Shown: piece after piece, positions 59,154 through 64,000 of the stretch
Layout: each line of letters begins with the position of its first letter
Numbering within the stretch: position 1 is the first letter of the stretch
The notes under the pieces: generated by a model
Seen by the model: the letters and a program-made list of their open reading frames with translations, nothing else
What the model was told of the DNA's origin: nothing
Databases searched by the model: none
Translations under genes and position numbers: made by a program
From: Mesorhizobium sp. M1B.F.Ca.ET.045.04.1.1
GTDB lineage: Bacteria; Pseudomonadota; Alphaproteobacteria; Rhizobiales; Rhizobiaceae
Reading direction: 5' to 3'
DNA length: 64,000 nucleotides
Assembly: GCF_003952465.1 (NCBI RefSeq)
Contig: NZ_CP034448.1
Location: 4,565,001-4,629,000, forward strand

Positions 59154-59254
59154 CCGATCTCTCCTCGCTATACCTGCATTGGAGCGAGGGTATAGCAGGG
59201 GTGCTGCTGACACGGTGATGTCAGCATAGCCCGATGACCGGCGATATTTCTCGC

Positions 59255-59371
59255 TAGAGCCGGATGATTTCAGGTCGAGTCGACCTGAAATCTGAATCCG
59301 GCTCTAAATCAAAGAGATAGAGCATGATGTCGTCCGAAAACCGCTTCACACTTTTCGGCATCATGCTCTAG
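59255..59371 (+). repeat. 117-bp two-hairpin repeat, family 1, copy B
   Basis: This is the second copy of the 117-bp repeat, with 114 of 117 bases equal to 40468-40584. The arms TAGAGCCGGAT/ATCCGGCTCTA and TAGAGCATGATG/CATCATGCTCTA are intact. Its right end overlaps the last four bases of the MFS transporter gene, and the TAG stop of that gene is formed by the last arm. Confidence 0.93.
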
Positions 59372-60543
59372 AGAATCTTTCGCACCAACCGGACCAAGAC
59401 CAGGAGCATATAAGCGGCAAAAAACAACGCGAGCGACCAGCCGAAGCCCGAGGGGCCGAAGGCGTCCATGCCGATGCCGATCGCCTGTGGGCCGATCACC
59501 ATGCCGACGCCATAGCAGAGCACGAAGGCGGCGTTGGCGGAGGCGAGCTCATGGCCGGAAAGCTGCGAGCCGAGATGGGCAAGCCCAATCGTGTACATGG
59601 CGGCGACCACGCCGCCCCAGACAAACAGAAGAGCCGCCATCAGGTGCCAATTCTGGGCGAAGAAAGGCATGAAGACGGTGCCGATGAGCCCGACCGTGGC
59701 GCAGGCCAGGAGCAGATAGCGGCGGTCGGAGATGCGGTCGCTGATCATGCCGATCGGGATCTGCAGGAGCACGTTGCCGAGGCCGATCATGGTGAGCAGC
59801 AGCGCGGCGTCGGCCTCGGAATAGCCGATCCGGTTGCCGTAGACGGGGAATAGCGAGAAGCCGCCGGTCTCGACGGCGCCGAACACCAGCACGGCGAAGG
59901 TCGCGGTCGGCACCAGCCAGACGTAGCGCAGGAAATGGCTGGTTTCGCCGTCGGCGACGATCGCCGGGCTCTCGTTGCGGGCAGCGAGCACCGGAATGGC
60001 CGCGAGCGTCACCAGCGCTATGGTGACGCCGAACGGCAGGAAGCCGCTCGAGCCGAGATGGGCAAATAGCCAGGGGCCGGCGGCGAAACCCAGCGACAGC
60101 ACCGTGGCGTAGATGCCGAGCACTAGGCCGCGACGATGCGGCGGCGCCGAGGTGCTGATCCAGAATTCCGACAGGATGAACAGCACCGTCAGCGAGATGT
60201 GCAGCGCGACGCGCAGCGGGAACCACATCCAGAAGGCGGGCGCGAAATGGAAACCGACGAAGGCAAGCGCGCCGGCGGCAATCATCAAAAGCATTGTCCA
60301 GGCGACGCCGAGCCGCATGGCGAGCGGCGTGGCAAGCGGCGCGCCGGCGATCGAGGCGAGGCCGGCGACCGCCGTGTTGAGGCCGATCATCGAGGCCGAG
60401 TGGCCGCGCGTTTCGAGGATGACGCTGAGCAGCGGCATGCCGAGGCCGATAGCGATGCCGACCACGCTGATCGAGGAGATCGCCGCGATCATCGGCAGCC
60501 AGTGTACGCGTTCGTCGCCCTTTTGCTGGGTATCGACCGTCAT
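59368..60543 (-). CDS. MFS transporter
   Basis: This 391-residue protein has twelve hydrophobic helices with the MFS loop 2-3 and central pattern: IGLGMPLLSVILETRGHSASMIGLNTAVAGLASIAGAPLATPLAMRLGV (helices 1-2) and NRIGYSEADAALLLTMIGLGNVLLQIPIGMISDRISDRRYLLLA, which carries the D-R-x-x-D/R motif. It resembles the YfcJ/YhhS-type exporters. The substrate is unknown. Its stop codon lies in the end of a two-hairpin repeat. It follows the Nudix gene by 20 bases on the same strand, so the two may be co-transcribed. Confidence 0.92.
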   Translation of the reverse strand: MTVDTQQKGDERVHWLPMIAAISSISVVGIAIGLGMPLLSVILETRGHSASMIGLNTAVAGLASIAGAPLATPLAMRLGVAWTMLLMIAAGALAFVGFHFAPAFWMWFPLRVALHISLTVLFILSEFWISTSAPPHRRGLVLGIYATVLSLGFAAGPWLFAHLGSSGFLPFGVTIALVTLAAIPVLAARNESPAIVADGETSHFLRYVWLVPTATFAVLVFGAVETGGFSLFPVYGNRIGYSEADAALLLTMIGLGNVLLQIPIGMISDRISDRRYLLLACATVGLIGTVFMPFFAQNWHLMAALLFVWGGVVAAMYTIGLAHLGSQLSGHELASANAAFVLCYGVGMVIGPQAIGIGMDAFGPSGFGWSLALFFAAYMLLVLVRLVRKIL

Positions 60544-60563
60544 GGGATATGGATGCTCTGTTT

Positions 60564-61304
60564 CTAAAGGACTTCGCGGACGAAGCGGTTTCGGACGAGC
60601 CGGAAGAACGGCACTGCGCCGCCCGGACGCAGCAAGGGATCGTGGGCGAGCCGCTTTTCCAGTTCTTCCAGGATCATGCGGGTGATGTCGGGAATGTCGG
60701 CCTTGCGGGCTTCCGCGAGCGGCAGCCAGACGAGCTCTTCCAGCTCGTTGGTCGGGCCGCCCTCCGGCAATTCCACGGCGACGTCCTCGCGCCAGGCGCT
60801 GAAGAAGCGGGTGTCGAAGCGACGCACGCGGTTGGGCGGAGTGATGGCGCGGGCGATGAAGCGCAAGGCATCCAGCGACGGTATCACGCCGTGTTCGACG
60901 AAACCCTGCCAGTCGCGCTTGGCGGTCGCGAACGGGCCCTTGCGGCCGATCAGCAGGCCGGCTTCCTCGTAGGTCTCACGGATTGCCGACAGGGCGATGG
61001 CGCGCGCCCGCGCGGTGCTCGCGCGGCGGGGACCGCTGGCAAGCCTGGTTTCTTCCTCGCGGTGCAGCGGGGCAGCCACCGGAATGCGGCTGTCTGCGGG
61101 GTCGGTTCGGCCGCCGGGGAAGACGAATTTTCCGGGCATGAAGGCGTGGCCGGCATGGCGCCGGCCCATCAGCACCAGAACGTCGCTGCCGCTCCGGTCC
61201 AGCAGGATCAAGGTTGCGGCATCGCGCGGACGAAGCGGCCGACCGCCGTGCACGGCCAAGCCTTTATCGAGTTTATCGACATCCGCCTTGGTCATTCCTT
61301 CCAT
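60564..61304 (-). CDS. Nudix hydrolase with an insertion in the Nudix box
   Basis: This 246-residue protein has FMPGKFVFPGGRTDPADSR and then, after about 35 residues, AIALSAIRETYEEAGLLIGRKG. In a standard Nudix box (GX5EX7REUXEEXGU) the gap between these two parts is short. The long insertion places it with the NUDT19-like subgroup, whose substrates are CoA-type or other nucleoside diphosphates. REUXEEXGU is complete (RETYEEAGL), so the metal site is intact. It lies between rnr/DUF983 and the MFS gene on the same strand; the 193-base gap upstream has no visible gene. Confidence 0.88.
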   Translation of the reverse strand: MEGMTKADVDKLDKGLAVHGGRPLRPRDAATLILLDRSGSDVLVLMGRRHAGHAFMPGKFVFPGGRTDPADSRIPVAAPLHREEETRLASGPRRASTARARAIALSAIRETYEEAGLLIGRKGPFATAKRDWQGFVEHGVIPSLDALRFIARAITPPNRVRRFDTRFFSAWREDVAVELPEGGPTNELEELVWLPLAEARKADIPDITRMILEELEKRLAHDPLLRPGGAVPFFRLVRNRFVREVL

Positions 61305-61497
61305 GGGCTCGACCTAGCGGAAACTTCTCGAATGCGAAAGTGGCTTGCGGGTTCGTATCTTTGCACCAGCCTCGGACGAAACGTCGCTGCTGGAGCAATT
61401 CCAGGAAAGGTGCGTAGCAGTTTTCCGCGGTTTTCCGTCCGGAATTGCGTAAAAACCAATGTTTGGAGCGGACGGCGTTGGCTGAGCCGCTCCAGGC

Positions 61498-61944
61498 CTA
61501 GGAATGCGGTTCAAACTCGTCCTTCTCGCCGCCGAAGCCGTGCATATAGAGCGCCCATTGCAGACCGATGACGGCGCCCTTGACCGGCTGCAGCAGCGCG
61601 ATGGCCAGACCAAAGGTCAGCGGCACCCAGATCAGCGCGTGCTGCCACAGCGTGAGCGTCGAGGTCGCCTCCACACCCATGAAGGCGCCAACCACGATGT
61701 GGCCGACGATGACGATCACCAGATAGGCGGGAAGGTCGTCGGCGCGATGGTGATGAAGCTCCTCACCGCAGACGCTGCATGTGTCGACGGACTTGGTGAA
61801 GGCGTAGAACAGCTTGCCTTCGCCGCAATGCGGGCAGCGGCCGAGCATGCCGCGCTTGATCGCCGTCCACAGCGGACGCGCGGCGCGGCCGGAGTGATTC
61901 TCGCCGCCGAAAACCCGTTGTTCCATACCAAATTCCTTTGGCAT
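61498..61944 (-). CDS. DUF983 family membrane protein
   Basis: This 148-residue protein has an N-terminal zinc-ribbon of DUF983 type, GRCPHCGEGKLFYAFTKSVDTCSVCGEEL (CPHC plus CSVC). The conserved HHHRADDLPAYLVIVIVGHIVVGAFM and a second hydrophobic pair, LIWVPLTFGLAIALLQPVKGAVIGLQWALYMHGFG, follow. It is an inner-membrane protein of unknown role. ATG 61944 has AGGAGA five bases upstream and overlaps the rnr stop as TGATG, so it is translated with RNase R; this pairing is common in the alphaproteobacteria. Confidence 0.92.
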   Translation of the reverse strand: MPKEFGMEQRVFGGENHSGRAARPLWTAIKRGMLGRCPHCGEGKLFYAFTKSVDTCSVCGEELHHHRADDLPAYLVIVIVGHIVVGAFMGVEATSTLTLWQHALIWVPLTFGLAIALLQPVKGAVIGLQWALYMHGFGGEKDEFEPHS

Positions 61945-64000
61945 CACCTTCTCCTGCCGCGAGGCCCGAAACGCGACTGCGATGCGCGGGCGCGGCCCTT
62001 GGCCTTGTGGAACGACCGTCGCGAGCCTGGCAGCGGCTTCGGGTCGCTCAGCATCTCGAAACGCATCGCGCCGGCCATCGGCGCGACCTCGAGCAGCCGA
62101 ACCTCGACGCGGTCGGCAAGCTGGTAACCCTTGCCGGTGCGTTCCCCGAACAGCGATCGAGCGGTTTCGTCGTAGATATAGTAGTCGCCGTTCAAACTTG
62201 ACACCGGGATGAAACCATCCGCGCCGTATTGCGGCAATTGGACAAAGAGTCCCGCCTTGGTGACGCCGGAGATACGCGCGTCGAAGGTGTCGTTGATGCG
62301 CTCGGCCAGGTAAGCCGCGATCAGCCGGTCGACGGTATCGCGTTCGGCGGCCATGGCGCGGCGTTCGGTGGCCGAGATGAGTGCTGCGACTTCCTCCAGC
62401 CGGTCGGCCTCCTGCTGGGTCAGGCCGCCGGGACCGAGGCCGAGCGCGGCGATCAGTCCGCGATGCACGATGAGATCCGCATAGCGGCGGATAGGCGAGG
62501 TGAAATGCGCGTAGCGCCTGAGATTAAGCCCGAAATGGCCGATATTCTTCGGCGAATATTCGGCCTGGCTCTGCGAGCGCAGCACCACCTCGTTGACCAG
62601 CGCCTCGTTGTCGGCGCCGCGCACGCGCTCCAGAATGCCGTTGAACTGCCCTGGCCGCATCTGCGCGCCGCGCGCCAGCGACAGGCCAAGCGTTTGCAGG
62701 AACTCGCGCAGCGATTCCTGCTTGGCCAGAGAAGGCGCGTCGTGAATGCGAAAGACGAGAGGCTCCTTCTTGCCTTCGAGTGTCTCGGCGGCCGCGACGT
62801 TGGCCTGGATCATGAACTCCTCGATGAGCTTGTGGGCGTCGAGGCGCTCCGGCACGACAACGCGGTCGACGGTGCCGTCGGGCTTGAGCAGGATCTTGCG
62901 TTCCGGCAGGTCGAGCTCCAGCGGCTGGCGGGCATTGCGGCCGCGCTTCAGCACTGCATAGGCGTCCCACAGCGGCTTCAGAACGCTATCGAGGATCGGC
63001 CCGGTCTTGTCGTCCAGCACGCCGTCGATCGCCGCTTGCGCCTGCGGGTAGGCGAGCTTGGCCGCCGATTTCATCATGACGCGATGGAAGGAGTGCCTGA
63101 GCTTGCGGCCTTCCGCGGAAAAGGTCATGCGCACGGCGATGGCCGGACGATCCTCGCCTTCGCGCAGCGAGCAAAGATCGTTGGAGATGCGCTCGGGCAG
63201 CATCGGCACGACACGGTCCGGGAAATAGACCGAATTGCCGCGTTTCAGCGCCTCGCGGTCGAGCGGCGTGCCGTAGCGGATATAGGCGGCGACATCGGCG
63301 ATCGCCACGGTGGCTATGACGCCGCCCGGGTTTTTTTCGTCCGTGTCGGGCGTGGCGAAGACGGCGTCGTCATGGTCCTTGGCGTCGGCCGGGTCGATGG
63401 TGACCAGCGGCAAATCGCGCCAATCCTCGCGGCCGGCAAGCGTCGCGGGCTTCGCCGCCTCGGCCTCGGCGATCACGTCGGCCGGAAAGATGTGCGGGAT
63501 GTCGTGGGCGTGGATGGCGATCATCGAGACCGCCTTCTCGCTGGTCAGCGAGCCAAGCACCGCCAGCACCTTGGCACGCGGCAGGCCGTAGCGCGACGCG
63601 CGGGCCGGCTCGACCTCGACCAGATCGCCGTTTTTGGCGCCGTTCTGGAATTCCTTGTCGACGATTAGTTCGGGCTGGCGCCGCTCTACCGGTTCGATGC
63701 GGAAAGAACCGTCCTTCAGCACGCGGAAGACGCCGAGCACCGCCTCGCTGCGCTTCTCGAAGATTTTCATGACCCGCCCGGTGTAAGCAGGGCCGGATGG
63801 GTCGTCGGTCCGGAAGGTCTTGGCGAGCACGCGGTCGCCGATGCCGGGGACAGGGCCACTGGCGCCGCGCGACATGCGGATGGCGATGACGGGCGGCGAG
63901 CCTGCGCCGGTATATTCGCTCGGATTGGCGAGCAGCACGCCATCGGCGTCGCGACCGACAATGTCGAGCACGGCGACGTGGGGCAAGGCGCCCGCACGGG
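61944..64000 (-). CDS. rnr: Ribonuclease R (5' end outside the window)
   Basis: RNase R is a processive 3'-5' exoribonuclease that degrades structured RNA. The visible part of about 685 residues starts inside the N-terminal region (LPHVAVLDIVGRDADGVLLA) and has cold-shock-like OB domains. The RNB catalytic domain has ITIDPADAKDHDDAVF-like acids (VTIDPADAKDHDDAVFATPD) and YAHFTSPIRRYADLIVHRGL. An S1 domain (FDARISGVTKAGLFVQLPQYGADGFIPVSSL) and a basic tail rich in Arg and Lys close it. The helix-turn-helix N terminus of about 90 residues is missing. The frame stays open to base 64000. Confidence 0.95.
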   Translation of the reverse strand, partial: RAGALPHVAVLDIVGRDADGVLLANPSEYTGAGSPPVIAIRMSRGASGPVPGIGDRVLAKTFRTDDPSGPAYTGRVMKIFEKRSEAVLGVFRVLKDGSFRIEPVERRQPELIVDKEFQNGAKNGDLVEVEPARASRYGLPRAKVLAVLGSLTSEKAVSMIAIHAHDIPHIFPADVIAEAEAAKPATLAGREDWRDLPLVTIDPADAKDHDDAVFATPDTDEKNPGGVIATVAIADVAAYIRYGTPLDREALKRGNSVYFPDRVVPMLPERISNDLCSLREGEDRPAIAVRMTFSAEGRKLRHSFHRVMMKSAAKLAYPQAQAAIDGVLDDKTGPILDSVLKPLWDAYAVLKRGRNARQPLELDLPERKILLKPDGTVDRVVVPERLDAHKLIEEFMIQANVAAAETLEGKKEPLVFRIHDAPSLAKQESLREFLQTLGLSLARGAQMRPGQFNGILERVRGADNEALVNEVVLRSQSQAEYSPKNIGHFGLNLRRYAHFTSPIRRYADLIVHRGLIAALGLGPGGLTQQEADRLEEVAALISATERRAMAAERDTVDRLIAAYLAERINDTFDARISGVTKAGLFVQLPQYGADGFIPVSSLNGDYYIYDETARSLFGERTGKGYQLADRVEVRLLEVAPMAGAMRFEMLSDPKPLPGSRRSFHKAKGRARASQSRFGPRGRRR

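Overview
The window is a GC-rich alphaproteobacterial chromosome segment that looks like a rhizobial genome close to Mesorhizobium. The reasons are the DivK/PleD pair followed by rpmG, a Nudix gene, a DUF983 gene and rnr; a DUF2336 protein and a DUF3572 protein; a Tad/Cpa pilus operon of the rhizobial type; a tandem glycine riboswitch before gcvTHP; and two-hairpin intergenic repeats resembling the rhizobial RIME class. The genus is inferred from overall gene content and was not tested.

Layout. 1-13 kb: end of thrS, a PlsC-like acyltransferase, an outer-membrane barrel protein, a nitroreductase/flavin-reductase pair, a TetR regulator divergent from an isoprenylcysteine-type methyltransferase with two perfect operators in the promoter, a MaoC/CoA-lyase pair, a DUF2336 protein, a FUSC exporter and parE. 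13.4-21.6 kb: Tad operon cpaB-cpaC-small lipoprotein-cpaE-cpaF-tadB-tadC, then a 248-bp inverted-repeat element and tadD; no pilin or prepilin peptidase gene is present. 22-28.6 kb: a membrane diguanylate cyclase, then the glycine cleavage operon behind its riboswitch and an orphan solute-binding protein. 28.7-34.5 kb: a DUF3011 protein, a molybdopterin oxidoreductase with its cytochrome b, small enzymes, and the glutathione-dependent formaldehyde pathway (gfa plus class III alcohol dehydrogenase). 34.7-40.4 kb: pccA and dnaE.

41.0-47.4 kb is an AT-richer glycan island: a polyprenyl-phosphate-type GT2, a GT39-like membrane transferase, a GT4, two methyltransferases and a flippase-like membrane protein. 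It is the most accessory-looking part of the window. 47.6-53.9 kb: a DMT transporter, exported proteins of unknown function, a dinB gene broken by a one-base frameshift, a GNAT protein, a HAD hydrolase and DUF3572. 54.1-64 kb: divK-pleD, a repeat-rich 0.95-kb gap, an unknown membrane-protein pair, rpmG, small proteins, an MFS transporter, a Nudix hydrolase, a DUF983 protein and the 3' two-thirds of rnr.

Three genes (tadC, pleD and the MFS gene) end exactly at the border of a palindromic repeat, and in two of these the repeat supplies or shares the stop codon. I found no tRNA, rRNA, CRISPR array, transposase gene or prophage.
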